This document shows positions 33,325 through 43,995 of a DNA stretch of 64,000 nucleotides, one piece after another. How positions within the stretch are numbered: position 1 is the stretch's first letter; each line of letters begins with the position of its first letter. Source of the DNA: Lindgomyces ingoldianus. Lineage: Eukaryota > Ascomycota > Dothideomycetes > Pleosporales > Lindgomycetaceae. The position numbers were made by a program, and so were the translations under genes. Location of the stretch: positions 1-64,000 of the forward strand of contig NW_022985247.1 of NCBI RefSeq assembly GCF_010093535.1, in the 5' to 3' direction. Below the pieces are notes generated by a model. That model had not been told where the DNA came from, did not search any database, and worked only from the letters and a program-made list of their open reading frames with translations.

Positions 33325-33614
33325 TGTAATAATTTTATAAATTGTTCTATCTTAGGTTGCTTAGACCCTATCTAAAGGGTCCCTGTATTAGCCCTAACTA
33401 TAACTTAACCTAGTTCTTTACAGTTACCTTTATTCCCTTATGTATTTAGTTGCACTTTGCCTCTGTAGCTAGCTTAGTAGTTTTCTAATATCCTTTTGTA
33501 CAAGGCCTACAGGTGTTAATGGCATTCCCAGGTTCAGAGTCCCCACGCACTCCCATATGCCTCTGAGTGGATTCCCACCGCATTCGGACCCATTGTCTTG
33601 CCTGCGCCGTTACA
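33325..33614 (+). repeat. 3' LTR of chromovirus J
   Basis: 290 bp, TGTAATAATTTT...GCGCCGTTACA with ends TGTAA/TTACA, directly after a G-rich polypurine tract. The right (outer) part is GC-rich and little mutated, while the left (inner) part is AT-shifted. No second copy in the window. Confidence 0.8.
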
Positions 33615-33678
33615 GTTAGTAGAGTTTTAGTAAAAGTAAGTAACTTAGGTGTGTAAGCAACTTGCCTATAAAGTACGT
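33615..33678 (-). mobile_element. pogo family B TIR fragment (copy B6)
   Basis: The complement starts ACGTACTTTATAGGCAAGTT and ends 64 bases later against the LTR of element J. A TA follows (33,679-33,680). The rest of this copy is not adjacent, so it was split or lost when element J inserted. Confidence 0.7.
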
Positions 33679-33680
33679 TA

Positions 33681-34067
33681 TAGTTTTCTTTTACTAAAGC
33701 TTAGTTACTAAGAATATGTACTACTTAGGTATAACTTATATAGTTCTTACTATAGGTCTGTTAAGAGCTTGTCTAAGTTATTATAATATCCTACCTATTT
33801 AATTATAGAATTAAGGACAACCTGTAGAAGAAGAGGGGCTATGTTATAGTTAACTTAGACATGCCTTAGACTCTCCCTAGAGAGCGCTTAGCCTAGCCTT
33901 AGGCACATAACGTCTTGTCACGTGCCCTAGTACATATATACATATATATCCTCTCCTGAACCCCTGAGTCTCCTCAACAATTCGTCTATTAATACTATCC
34001 TGTACCCTCTTCTGTGCTTCATGCTTCCTGTATACAGTGCCCTCACAGTAGGCTCTATCTGATAACA
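33681..34067 (+). mobile_element. copia element remnant with 3' LTR (33,842-34,067)
   Basis: A 226-bp LTR TGTTATAGTTAA...CTATCTGATAACA is preceded by a purine tract GAAGAAGAGGGGCTA (33,827-33,841), as in copia 3' ends. The preceding 160 bases are the AT-shifted end of its pol region. The 5' part is gone, cut at the family-B TIR. The right end marks the border of the transposon block. The 63-codon open frame inside is not a gene. Confidence 0.72.
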
Positions 34068-34291
34068 TCTCACTAAAAAAGAGTTTGTCAGTGGGACGTG
34101 ACTTTATGTTCCTAAATATCCTGTCACTGTTCGACGCTAGGTTCTAAAGTGCAATATGTGGAGAAACAAGGGCGGCCTGAATCTTGGGGAAATGGAATAA
34201 TAATAGAATGGAAGACTTAAAGGCGTAAAGGATACACTTTACAGAATTGAGAGTGGATTCGACAGCTCACTATCTTCTTGTGACCTCTCAG

Positions 34292-34419
34292 TGTAAGGAC
34301 GGAGCTCTGTACCACTGCGCCAATACAACCAAAAAGGTGCGAATAGTCAACCAACAGTTGATTCTGCGTACAGAATAGTATATATACCCGTCGCGCGTAA
34401 GGACCATCTCGGCCTTACA
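34292..34419 (-). repeat. Solo LTR of the TRIM family, TSD CTCAG
   Basis: The complement reads TGTAAGGCCGAGATGG...GTCCTTACA, matching the TRIM LTRs at 8658 and 9108 but with one rather than two copies of the first 24 bp (128 against 152 bp). A perfect 5-bp duplication CTCAG flanks it (34,287-34,291 and 34,420-34,424). It lies 7 bases downstream of the reductase stop codon, so it must be part of that gene's 3' untranslated or terminator region. It is not RIP-mutated and preserves an intact A-box TGGCGCAGTGG. Confidence 0.93.
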
Positions 34420-34430
34420 CTCAGAGGCGC

Positions 34431-35635
34431 TCAGTACACGGGAGCAGGAGGCTTAGCCTTGTACACTTCCTCTAAGGCCTTCATATCCTCATCACTCAGT
34501 TTGAAATTCACCATATCCACAGCCTCATCAATCCTAGCAATACTTTGCAAGCCCAAGATCGGATTAACACCCTTTCTCAAGCTCCAAGAAATCGCCACAA
34601 CAGCCATGCTCACACCCAATTTCTTCGCCACCTCTTCCAAACGGTTGACGACGACCTTGTCATCCTCGCTACTTAACAGTGCCGCGAATCGATCAGATTG
34701 CGCGCGAATGGAATCAGCTTCGGCCTTCCAAGGACGGGTGAGGATACCGCGAGCAAGAGGCGACCAAGGGATAAGGCCTATTCCAGCGTGCTCGCAGTAG
34801 GGGTGCATTTCGCGCTCTTCTTCACGAGAAATGAGGTTGTAGTAGTTTTGCATGCTAATGAACTTGTGCCAGCCCTTATTCTCAGCGATGTTGTTCAGCA
34901 TTTGGAACTCCCAGGCTGCCATCTATTACTTGTTAAATGTTTCTCTGCGGCCTAGAGGCAAATGTTGGGTTCTTACTGAACTGGCCCCAAGATATCGGAC
35001 CTTGCCGCTCTCGACGACATCGTTGAGAGCCTTCATGATCTCCTCAGGAGGGACATCACGATCCAAACGATGGATCTGGTAAACGTCGATGTAGGTGCCC
35101 AGTCTAGCAAAACTGGCATCAACTGCGTCGAGAATATGCTTTCGACTCAACCCAACTCGATTAACCATATAGCCATCATTGGTCATGGCCATTGGGACAT
35201 TAATATGCCCGGCTTCCATAACCTTCGCATCAAGGCCAAAATAGCACTTCGTAAGAATCACCAAATTCTCGCGCGGAATGTTATACTTCTTAATAGCCTT
35301 TCCGATAATCTCCTCAGACCTTCCCATGGAATAGAAGTCGGCGGTGTCCCAGGTGTTGATGCCACGCTTGTACGCATGCTCCAGCAATGGGAGAGATTTT
35401 TCTTCGTCCATAATCCAGGTCTCGAACTTGGGGTCGCCATAGCCCATGGCACCGAGAATGACTTTGGAAACCTTGAGGCCAGATTTTCCGAGGCTGGATG
35501 AGGAGTTGTTAGGATTGGAAGACTGCCAGAGAGCAGACTCATTTACCGGTTGTAGCTCATTTTTGGCTCGGAGCTCTCCTTCGCCTCAGTGCCAAATACC
35601 TCCTTTATATGCTCTTGGATCGATTTTTGGGCCAT
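34431..35635 (-). CDS. Aldo/keto reductase (three exons)
   Basis: NAD(P)H-dependent reductase of carbonyl compounds, presumably cytosolic; the substrate is unknown. Exons on the minus strand are 35,635-35,547, 35,493-34,977 and 34,922-34,431. The 53- and 54-bp introns have GTAAAT...CAG and GTAAGA...TAG ends, and joining gives an uninterrupted 365-residue protein, normal for the family (about 350). The N-terminus reads MSYNRLGKSGLKVSK from Met26, so that Met is an alternative start. The catalytic tetrad is visible: Asp79 and Tyr84 in NTWDTADFYSMG, Lys112 in ILTKC, His171 in YQIHRLD. The segment GLIPWSPLARGILTRP is the typical cofactor-side loop. It resembles the fungal versiconal-reductase/potassium-channel-beta-like group. 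Context gives no cluster. The last gene before the transposon block, it shows no RIP damage. Confidence 0.92.
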
Positions 35636-36775
35636 TGTGGTTTCTGAGGGTTGTGGTTTTGAATAGACACGGCGATTTAAGGCTGTGCGAAGTAGGAGTT
35701 AAAAAATCGAAATAAATGTTGAATATTCTAGAGAGGCAACGACTTTATGCTAGATATATCGATATTGATACTACCTATCCTCAGTACTTCTCTTCACCTT
35801 TATGTCCAAGCCCTCCATACTATGCATCTTAACCTCATTCAAAGGCGATCGGGCCAACCGCACAAATTCCAACGGACCTTGGTAAAACCAGAAAAGCCAT
35901 CTATCACCATCCCTATTCAGTTTTATGCTACAATTGGCAGATGACTCACTATCCAAAACCACAGATGAAGCGCTCTTGCCAATGAAGAGCGGACATATGA
36001 CGGAGGAGGGAATTCTGTAAACAGCGAGGACAAACTTCTGTCTCTGAACGGTGCGATTCAGTCTCACGGGGATAGCGGCGTTAATATTGTGTATGGACGA
36101 AATCTCGAGCTCACATTCCATTTGGTGCGTCACTCGATGGTGCTAGCGGACTGTCTCTGGGTTTCGTCCGAGGAATAGCGCTAGTCTAATTTGGGACAGA
36201 CACGTCATTACATAAGCCTGGGCTTCGGGATTAGGACCACGGTCGGTAACTTAATAGTGAACATGGGCCATCAATAGGATATTCAGGATCTCGTTTACCA
36301 TCAATTGCAATTCAAAGCAATTAACAGGAAATTGAGAGAAAGAGAATGCAATATCAAGAAAGACCAGGAAGTAACAACAGAAAAGTGCAACCCGCAGTCC
36401 ATTATTGCCTGTGAAGTAGAAACTCGTGCAATTCGAGCACACAGACGAGTTCATTGGGTCGGGTCGCGCTTTGTTTTTGTGGATACAACGAAGCATAAGG
36501 TTTGCTTCCTGAATGTTTGAAGAACAGATGCATAATTAAGTCATTATAATTGATTGTATCCAACCAACAACATGCCAACCTAGGGAGAGCTAGCCGTAAT
36601 CGCCTGCCACCGAATCCTAAGCCCCTAGGCGCTCCCTAACAACGAGAACACAGAGAATCGGTATCTTCATACTAGGCAGCCAACCTAAGAAAACACGTCC
36701 TAACACCGGCGCAATCCAAATCAATCTTCGGACAAAGTCATTCAAAAGATGTTATACAAAGGAAGAATAGAGACT
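35636..36775. other. Intergenic region with one doubtful open frame
   Basis: Region between the reductase start and the LRR gene stop. A 120-codon frame on the minus strand (36,133-35,771) and shorter frames at 36,251-36,520 occur, without recognisable domains, introns or supporting context. The sequence has normal GC and no transposon similarity. I do not call a gene here; the 120-codon frame could be a gene relic. Confidence 0.5.
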
Positions 36776-39700
36776 TTACAACTCCTCTATAGGAGATGGG
36801 ATCTTATCCCTGAGCCATTTCAATACGGCATCTGTCCCCTTTTTTAGAATGGTGTAACTAGGAACCCGAAACTTGTTCCCTTCCACGTCTAAGCCGGTCA
36901 AAGTGCCTGCCAAAAGTCCGATGCGAGGCTCAAGACGAGAGATTTCGTTGTTACTGAGGTTGACAATCTTGAGCCCGTCCAACGATTCTGCTGAAACCTC
37001 AGAAATGACATTATCAGAAGCCATGAGAAGAAGAAGGCCCGGGAAGGCTTCTCGAAGGATCGGAAGAGGACCGGAAATGTGGTTGTTAGAAACATCAAGA
37101 TGTTGAAGATATGGTGCCGAGAGGAATTCCATGAGATGGTTGAGTGTCCGAAGTTTGTTTCCCATCAAACGAAGTTCTCGCAACTTGGGTAGCTGAAGTG
37201 TTTCCGTGAGAGGTTTTGTGATACCGTTCTTCGACAAGTCAAGTACCGTGAGAAGATTGATCTGGGACAGGACTGGGGGAATAGCCACCAAGTAATTCTG
37301 TTGAAGGTGTAGTTGGCGAATATCGTTCGATTCGGCGAAGGATGCCATTAATTCCTCGTCAACCACTGTTAAGTTCTTGAATGATAGGTCAAGGGTACCA
37401 GATGGTTTCAACGTCCAATCGCTATCAGAGCCAACTGCTTTTGATAATTCTGCGGTTTTGGTATCAGCACCTGGGGCGTCAATATCGCTAGGATCTAATC
37501 GAGATTGAAGATCACGCTTAATATCTTCAGTATTCATGGTAAGGAACTTCCTATCGCGAATTGGGTTCGCAGTTACTGTCAAATTCTCCAAGCCATCCAT
37601 CCAAGCAATCCGCTCATCGAGCTTTATCAAATCATTCGCAGTAAAATCTGCCGTGCGAAGCTTCTGCAATGACAAGAAGCCTTCTGGAAGTGTTGTCAAC
37701 TTGTTCTCACCAACAAGGAGGGTTGTGAGGCTCGTCCAAGATGAGATGTCCGGCAGAGCAGACAATCGGTTAGCCGTGATATCGAGAGTCTTGAGAGCAG
37801 GTAGAAGCACTGTTCCATTTTCGCAGAGAGAAGATATCGAATTGTTCCTGATCTGAAGTGTCTGCAGATGGGGCACAGTGTCGACATCAAAGAATGAGCC
37901 ACTGAAGACGTTCTTCGATGCTATGAGCTCGATGATGGGGACTGAGGTAAAGAGCTCTGTTGGCAGCTGCCGCAATTGGTTGTCGGAAACATTTAGCGAC
38001 CGTAGATGGGCGAGCTCTCGGATTTCGGAGGGCAATTCGGTGAGCTTGTTGTTTTGTAATTCAAGGACTTCTAGCTGGTTAAGATTTCGGAGGCTTGCCG
38101 GCAATGGGCCCATAATGGCATTATCAGCAAGTTTGAGCTCACGTAAGGAAGTGATTTGTGAAATGATGTCCAAGGCCTCCATGGGTAACTTATTCCTAGA
38201 CTACATCATGAATTAGCCTCTCAGATCGCTCTTTACGTACGATTTCATCTTCTTACCAGATTCAACTTGGAGAGCTGAGAGAGACGCCTCAAGCCAACGG
38301 GTAAATGCTGAAGAATATTGCCATGAAGATCGAGGGTTTGAATTCCACCAAATTGAGACCCAACATCGCTATCATCAGCTACCGTTTCGACATCAATGTC
38401 TGGAAATAGTCCCTCTGGGAGTACTGTAAGCTCATTGTCTGCGGCAATGATGCTAGTGAGATCAACAATCTCGCCCCAGGCAATTTCGTTGTCGTCGCTC
38501 GGATCATACTTGTACAGGTCCAGAACATCATCAGGAATCTTGCTTAAGCCCATAGCAGCAAGGTTGAGTCGTCCTTCTACACGGGCAGAATCGATCCGTT
38601 TTCGGATGAGAGCCTTGGCACCCTTCGGATGCTGATTGAATGGGTCATCTAAACCAAAGTCGAACTGCGATATTTCAGCAGGATCTGGTTCAATCCCGTA
38701 TTCGTTCTCCGTCACAGCCGGTACTTCTCTAGGGGGCGTGCTTGTTCCAAACTGCCGGGAGGCATTGGCACGCCGAGCAGCTTCTTTTGCCTTCGCAATC
38801 TGTTCCCGTAAGGCACTAGAAGAACTGGATGATCTCCCTGGCATTTCTGGTGTCTGCTTGGAAGCCCCGGAACGTCGAGCTGCTTTTGCTTTTGCTATCT
38901 GCTCTCGAAGGGCAGCGGATGAATTGGAAACCTTGCGGCTTGACTCCGGGCTCCTATCAACGTAGTTTTCCCTGCCCGGAGATGGCGTAAGTGGAACAAC
39001 AGATGCCGGTGGGGATATGGCCTTCCCAAATGCTGCAGTTAGAGACGGGCGTGCCTTCGGTGTCCTCGCGGTCATTGTTTTGCTGTTCGACAGTGGTCTA
39101 GGCTTTGGGGTGGTCTGTACGTTCTGCATCTGAGAAAGGGGTTGTTTCCTAAGATGCGAGGATGGTCGGCCAATCGGGGGGGTTTTGCTCGGGGTCGAAG
39201 CTAGGTTGTGGAGTAAAGCGGCACTGACGCTCCTCTTACCTGGAGCTGTCATAGACCCTCGCGGCGACAGACCACCAGCCTTCCCTGGTGTTGCTAGTCT
39301 CGATTGAGGAGTGCCATCACTCGTCATAGGCCGTCGGTTGTTTCCCAGAGCGGAAGCAGGGCGCGCTGGGGGAGGCATTGAGTTGTCTGCGGAGAAGAAG
39401 CTCGACCTCCTCCTTCCCTTACCCGCTGGAGACGATGGGAGCTGTGATAGGCTTTCGATAGTACGATCTGACAAGGACGGCCTCGCTTTCCGTGGTGGTT
39501 TTACCGGTTCGTTATCGCTCTCGACCGCCTGCTCGGGCTCATTGTCTCGATATCCTGCGCGAGACGATGCTCGGGAGGCAGATCGGAAACCTTCTAGGTC
39601 TCCCAGTTCATCCTGCTGGTAACCCACACTGGAGGCCGATGGAGTAGCTGCAGGCTTGACTCGGGTCTGCCCGGAGGGGGCTCGGCCAATGGGTTTCTTG

Positions 39701-40089
39701 AAGACGGTCGCATCGTTGTTCGAGGTGCGGGCTTGTATGTTGTTCGGGACAGTAGTCGTACGCCTCTTCGCTGACGTCAGGGATGCTCGCGTCAAGCTCG
39801 TATTCGACGCGGTAGTTGAGGGCGTAGTCGTGTGAGCAAGAGACGCTCTCGACGGTTTCTTCTGTAGCATTGCGGGAGCAAGGGATGTACTCGATGGCTT
39901 CTTCTGAAGCGCCGCGGGGGCCGGCGCGGGCTTCGAGAGGGATACAAAAGATGACTTCTTACGCAATTGCTCCGCCGACGACGCTGGCCGGAGCTGCGAT
40001 TGACTTGCAGAGGACCGCAGCACTGGGAGACGAGACGGAGGTCGAGGGATCCCCGACGTTCGGACAGGAAGGCTAGATGGAGGATCCAT
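36776..40089 (-). CDS. Leucine-rich-repeat protein, LRRC40-like (two exons)
   Basis: Predicted 1085 residues from exons 40,089-38,257 and 38,200-36,776. The 56-bp intron (GTAAGA...TAG) falls inside an LRR, and splicing restores LSKLNLSRNKLP, which proves the join. Residues 1-470 are Ser/Pro/Arg-rich and probably disordered, with two copies of an ALREQIAKAK motif (about residues 395 and 430). From about 500 onward there are many LRRs of the LxxLxLxxNxL type, in two blocks separated by a linker rich in Asp/Ala. The C-terminus (GTDAVLKWLRDKIPSP after an EGNKFRVPSY segment) matches the end of LRRC40-type proteins. The role is likely scaffold or adaptor; the partner is unknown. Divergent from the coiled-coil gene, with about 670 bp between starts. 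Confidence 0.9.
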
Positions 40090-40762
40090 CGTAGATGCCA
40101 GTGCCCGTAAATAACACAGACAGCAGATAATGCCAAGGGGGGTGTCTCAGAAGAAATGCGCAGAGAATGCCATGTCCAACCAGCGAGGCCTGAGAATAAT
40201 TTGCGTCGAGGGCCAGCACAGGGAGCACGGGCGTGTCTGGGCGTTCTTCGCCGTTGCCGGGTGCAGCAGATGTTTACACGCTAGCGCTGCGGTTTCAAAT
40301 CCGCGACGCCTCAGCTAGGCTTAGGGGCGGTTCGTGCCTGCTCGGCGGCCGCTCCCAGGCCAACCCCATCACTGTCCCCAGCCTCCGCGCGCAACCTCTC
40401 CATTCACCACGCATCGCAACCCTACCCCAGAGACACTTTCGCGCCACGTCGATATCCTCACAGCAATCCGATCGAGTTTGTCGCGGAATTGGTCCTATCG
40501 TCCTTGCGATCGGCCCGGCGACAGCGCGCATCGACGCGCCCCGCTTCGCAGTTTTCGCTCTCCCGCGTCCTCGACCACTTGTATACCTGCAACTTCGCGT
40601 CTGACCTCCCCAGGGTCCACCAAGCCTCACTAGAATCCGCCGCCCTACGCCGCAATTCGGCCACGGAAGGGAGACAACGAAACATATTGTTCCCGCGTCG
40701 CGACTCGGCTGCGTTTCTGACGTGTCGCTCAAGGCTTGGGCCACCTGCAGCACCGAGGCAAA
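40090..40762. promoter_or_regulatory. Shared upstream region of two divergent genes
   Basis: About 670 bases between the start codons of the LRR gene (minus) and the coiled-coil gene (plus). GC-rich, with many short open frames on both strands that I treat as chance. No transcription-factor site can be assigned from sequence alone. Confidence 0.5.
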
Positions 40763-42316
40763 ATGGATTCCCACGTACCTTTATCCCAGGCATCCCAAGA
40801 CTCGCTCATGCCTTCCACGGAACTCTCTCGACCGACCACACCCAAGCTTCGTTCAGCCTCTAGGTCTGGCTCTCCCGTACCTTCAAACATGCCGATGGCC
40901 CTCTCCCCCGATCCGGCCAAGTTTACCTCTCCCGCACCTCCAACAACTTCATCTATGACGCCGCCACCTTCTTCTCAAGTGCCAAATACTCGTGCTGCAG
41001 TACGCACGCCTACCCCGCCGACACCACAGCTCACATCGCCTCCTCCAACTACTAAGCTCTCCAATCAACCTTCCAACCTGGCCGACTCAACAGCAGTTCT
41101 CTATTCCCCAGATCAAGTCAACAATGCTTCTGCAGACGAGCTGCGGTCTATGGTCAATGAGCTCACTTCTACGTTGCGAGATACTCGCCTTTCCGCAGCC
41201 CATTACAAGTTGCAGTATAGCATGGCAGTGATGGAGAGCCGGGAATCCGCAAGCCGTATGGCGGTTGAGCTTGCCATGGCACAGCGTGAGATAGACGTCC
41301 TGCAGCAAGCCGAGGAGAAGCGTCGCAACACTTTGTCTTCGCCTGCTCAGAGCTTCCAAGAAGTGCCCATCAACCCTGCAAATGCAATTCTCATGTCAGA
41401 GTTGAATCGACGGTGTCAGTTGCTTCAGGACGAGAATGAAGGGCTTCGAGACATGATCGACCAGCAAAAGCGCCTAACTGAACACAGGGAAGGAGAGCTG
41501 GCGAGCCTCATGGAGGAAAACGACCGACTCAAGACTCGGATTCGAAAGAACAGAGACCACATTGCTCCTCTGCTTCCGTATTTTGAACAAATGAACGAAC
41601 AAGGGTCACCTCGTTCTATGCTTGGTACACCTCAGCAAGCTACCCCACGGCATCGCGTGAACCGAGGTCCCCCTCCCTTGTCTACTGAAAACACTCGCGG
41701 ACACAACAACTTCGATGCGCTTCTTTTGGCAGACAAGATGCTCAGTCAGGAAACCGCCACTGCCCCTTCAACCCCGACGAGGTCTCATGTGCCCAAGTCG
41801 CGTCTGGGGCACAGCAGAGGCACACATTCAATGTCCTCTCTTCCCCAGACTCCAAACCGTCGAACTGCTCACCTTCACCACGATCTTCCATGTACTCCTC
41901 CAACTTTCTCCGCTATTAACATTCCTCAATCTGCACCACCTGCACACTACCAGCAGAAGGCAGCTCATATCCGCCGAGAAAGCAGTAATTCTACCATTAC
42001 AGCATCAAGCGTAGCTGATGAAGAGGCTTTTACTGATAGAGAAGAGGATGAGGTGCCTGAATCGCAGGCTAGCCAAATGGCCACAAGCATGCTTCGGAGA
42101 GCAGCACCTAAGCAAATGTCGACACCGTCATCCCAAACGTCAGACCGCTTGATACAAAGCAAAATCTTCGGACAGGTGAAGAAGTCTGCCGCAAGTCGAC
42201 CTGGTGAATTTGAAAAGAGGAGGTTACAGTCGGGCGACCATCATGGCAGCCCAACTAAACGAGGGCGGCTGGATCAGGCGGTGGGTTTGGGAATAGGAGG
42301 TCTTTTGCGGGATTGA
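40763..42316 (+). CDS. Conserved-looking coiled-coil protein of unknown function
   Basis: Single exon, 517 residues from ATG 40,763 (context GCAAAATGG; an in-frame ATG at 40,736 would add nine residues). Residues 1-110 are Ser/Pro/Thr-rich with repeated TP/SP sites. Residues about 115-270 form two coiled-coil stretches: DELRSMVNELTSTLRDTRLS to REIDVLQQAEEKRR, and SELNRRCQLLQDENEGLRD to LMEENDRLKTRIRKN. A Pro/Ser/Thr-rich tail follows, with a basic C-terminus (KRRLQS, SPTKRGRLDQ) that may hold a nuclear signal, ending GIGGLLRD. Many SP/TP motifs suggest phosphorylation by proline-directed kinases. I do not recognise the family. Normal codon use and full frame make it a real gene. Confidence 0.82.
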   Translation: MDSHVPLSQASQDSLMPSTELSRPTTPKLRSASRSGSPVPSNMPMALSPDPAKFTSPAPPTTSSMTPPPSSQVPNTRAAVRTPTPPTPQLTSPPPTTKLSNQPSNLADSTAVLYSPDQVNNASADELRSMVNELTSTLRDTRLSAAHYKLQYSMAVMESRESASRMAVELAMAQREIDVLQQAEEKRRNTLSSPAQSFQEVPINPANAILMSELNRRCQLLQDENEGLRDMIDQQKRLTEHREGELASLMEENDRLKTRIRKNRDHIAPLLPYFEQMNEQGSPRSMLGTPQQATPRHRVNRGPPPLSTENTRGHNNFDALLLADKMLSQETATAPSTPTRSHVPKSRLGHSRGTHSMSSLPQTPNRRTAHLHHDLPCTPPTFSAINIPQSAPPAHYQQKAAHIRRESSNSTITASSVADEEAFTDREEDEVPESQASQMATSMLRRAAPKQMSTPSSQTSDRLIQSKIFGQVKKSAASRPGEFEKRRLQSGDHHGSPTKRGRLDQAVGLGIGGLLRD

Positions 42317-42822
42317 GTGTTAAAAATGTTTCCTTGTAATTAACGACTGACGATCTTGGACGGATTTGGGGTTTCATTTAACTTCGGTTTTTCAGTGCAT
42401 GTGCACTACATTTGGTTGGCTTCGTCCCCAAAATTGTAATATTCGCCTTAGTCGCTGGTCGCTGGATGTTGCAGGGATTGATTAGAGCATGTTGGCAATA
42501 TCATTACGCATCGTATGAGACGAGAATTATAGGATAGTAAATAAATCCACATAGGCATGGAATCTTGATCCTTTAAGTGTGATGCCTGAGAAGTCGAGAT
42601 ACTGGGGTGAGGTCAAATTTGGGTTGCGGCTATCATGTGATCTCGGTCAATCCCTTATCCGACCCGCTTAGCGAGGTTGAAAATCGACACCGCACATTCG
42701 CACCCTTATGCAACAATACTAACCTCTAGGTCCACCATCGAAAAGGTTCGTCTGCCACGGCTTGGATTCAACAATCCCCCTCATTGCTTGAGCTAATTGG
42801 GGTTTCCAGGTAAACCGCGACG
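42317..42822. promoter_or_regulatory. Intergenic: 3' end of coiled-coil gene and eL13 promoter
   Basis: About 500 bases upstream of the eL13 start. Pyrimidine-rich patches such as CAATCCCCCTCATTGC near 42,771 are common before ribosomal protein genes, but no specific motif can be proven. No frame or repeat seen. Confidence 0.45.
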
Positions 42823-43688
42823 ATGGCGATCAAACACAACCAGCAGATTCAGAAGAATCACTTCCACAAAGACTGGTATGGAACCCCTCAGCAAACACTT
42901 GCGATTCAGGCCTGACAATTAATAGGCAGCGCCGAGTGCGAGTGCACTTTGACCAGGTAATTCCCCTCTCAATGTCATGAGAGTAGTGGCGCCTGTTGTC
43001 CAGAAGTTAACGACCGCAACAGCCTGGTCGCAAGACTCGTCGTAGGAACGCTCGCGTTGCTAAAGCTGCCAAAGTCGCTCCTCGTCCTGTCGACAGGCTG
43101 CGGCCTGTCGTCCGATGCTCGTCGATTAAGTGTGAGTATACAACAAAAAGTGATGTTAGGCCATTACGCTAACTTCCCAACAGACAACCGCCGTGTTCGC
43201 CCAGGCCGTGGTTTCACCCTCGCTGAGTTAAAGAGTAAGCCCACCAAACTCACAACTCCACTGCACCCACTGACACAAATGAAGCCGCTGGTATCCCCCG
43301 CAAGCTCGCGCCCACTATTGGTATCGCCATCGACCCTCGACGTCAGAACCTTTCCGAGGAAAGCCTCAAGGCCAACGTGGAGCGTCTCCAAGCGTACAAG
43401 AAGCGCCTCATCCTCTTCCCTCGCCGCAATGGCAAGGTGACTAAGGGTGACGCTTCCGCTGCAGAGGTCAAGGCTGCCAAGAAAGGCGAAAACACCGTTG
43501 TATCCACAACCTCGGTCCTTCCCATAAAGAATGTCGTCGAGTTCGAGGAGGGCCCGATTGGCAACTACAAGGGTGATGAGAATGCTTACAGGAAGCTCCG
43601 TGACGCGCGCTCTGAGGCTCGTCTTATCGGTGTTCGTGAGAAGAGAGCCAAGGCCAAGGCTGAGGAGGAGCAGACCAAGAAAAAATAA
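42823..43688 (+). CDS. RPL13: 60S ribosomal protein eL13 (five exons)
   Basis: Component of the large cytosolic ribosomal subunit. Exons are 42,823-42,875, 42,926-42,956, 43,023-43,131, 43,184-43,234 and 43,285-43,688. Introns of 50, 66, 52 and 50 bp have GT...AG ends (GTATGG, GTAATT, GTGAGT, GTAAGC), and the phases give a continuous 215-residue protein, the family's usual length. Recognisable eL13 segments: [72 protein letters not shown] and a Lys-rich end. The 3' end of intron 4 (ATGAAG|CC) is the least canonical site; the CTGAC upstream is a good branch-point match. Several small frames overlapping it are exons read alone. Confidence 0.95.
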
Positions 43689-43995
43689 ATTACTAATTGT
43701 GTTGGTTCGGAGTGCTTAAGATACGTCGAGGTAGGCACTAAAATGATGGTCACGGTTTGGCCACGGGAACTTATGCATGGACGGCGTCAATGGAATGTAT
43801 AGGTCTCTGCAAGCAATGACAATGTGTCAATGATATCTAGTTATGCACAATGCAAGCCGCCATTCGCCCCAATGATATGAAGTTTTCATAACCGGTGTCC
43901 CTCGTAGCTTCATATGCTGTGATCACTCTAGAGCTGGTGTTTCCTGGCCTCTAGAATGGTATATCTAGTTCCAATGCCATTCCGTACCTACTCCC
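43689..43995. other. Intergenic region between convergent genes
   Basis: About 300 bases between the eL13 stop and the HRI1-like stop, holding both 3' untranslated regions. No other feature seen. Confidence 0.5.

Larger units (their letters stand above)
27481..33614 (+). mobile_element. Ty3/gypsy chromovirus J, 5' end missing
   Basis: On the plus strand the order is gag, CCHC remnant, RT, RNase H, integrase, chromodomain, then a polypurine tract (AAAAGGGGGGG, 33,312-33,322) and a 3' LTR. The left end meets pogo copy B5 at 27,478-27,480, and no 5' LTR was found. All frames contain many RIP-type stops. The 3' LTR is inserted in a family-B TIR fragment (33,615-33,678). Confidence 0.82.

Noticed and set aside
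33877..34068. 63-codon open frame on the minus strand
   Set aside because: Lies entirely in a copia LTR.
34431..35542. Two or three separate short genes in the reductase region
   Set aside because: Canonical GT-AG introns of 53 and 54 bp join them in phase into one 365-residue aldo/keto reductase with a complete catalytic tetrad.
35771..36133. A 120-codon open frame as a protein-coding gene
   Set aside because: No recognised domain, intron, conserved context or strong start; could be a relic, noted as intergenic.
40285..40312. Possible tRNA T-arm (GCGGTTTCAAATCCGC)
   Set aside because: No matching A box, acceptor or anticodon stem nearby, and the loop has the wrong size; it lies in a divergent promoter region.
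43057..43719. Several short open frames on the plus strand
   Set aside because: They are exons or out-of-frame shadows of the five-exon eL13 gene.
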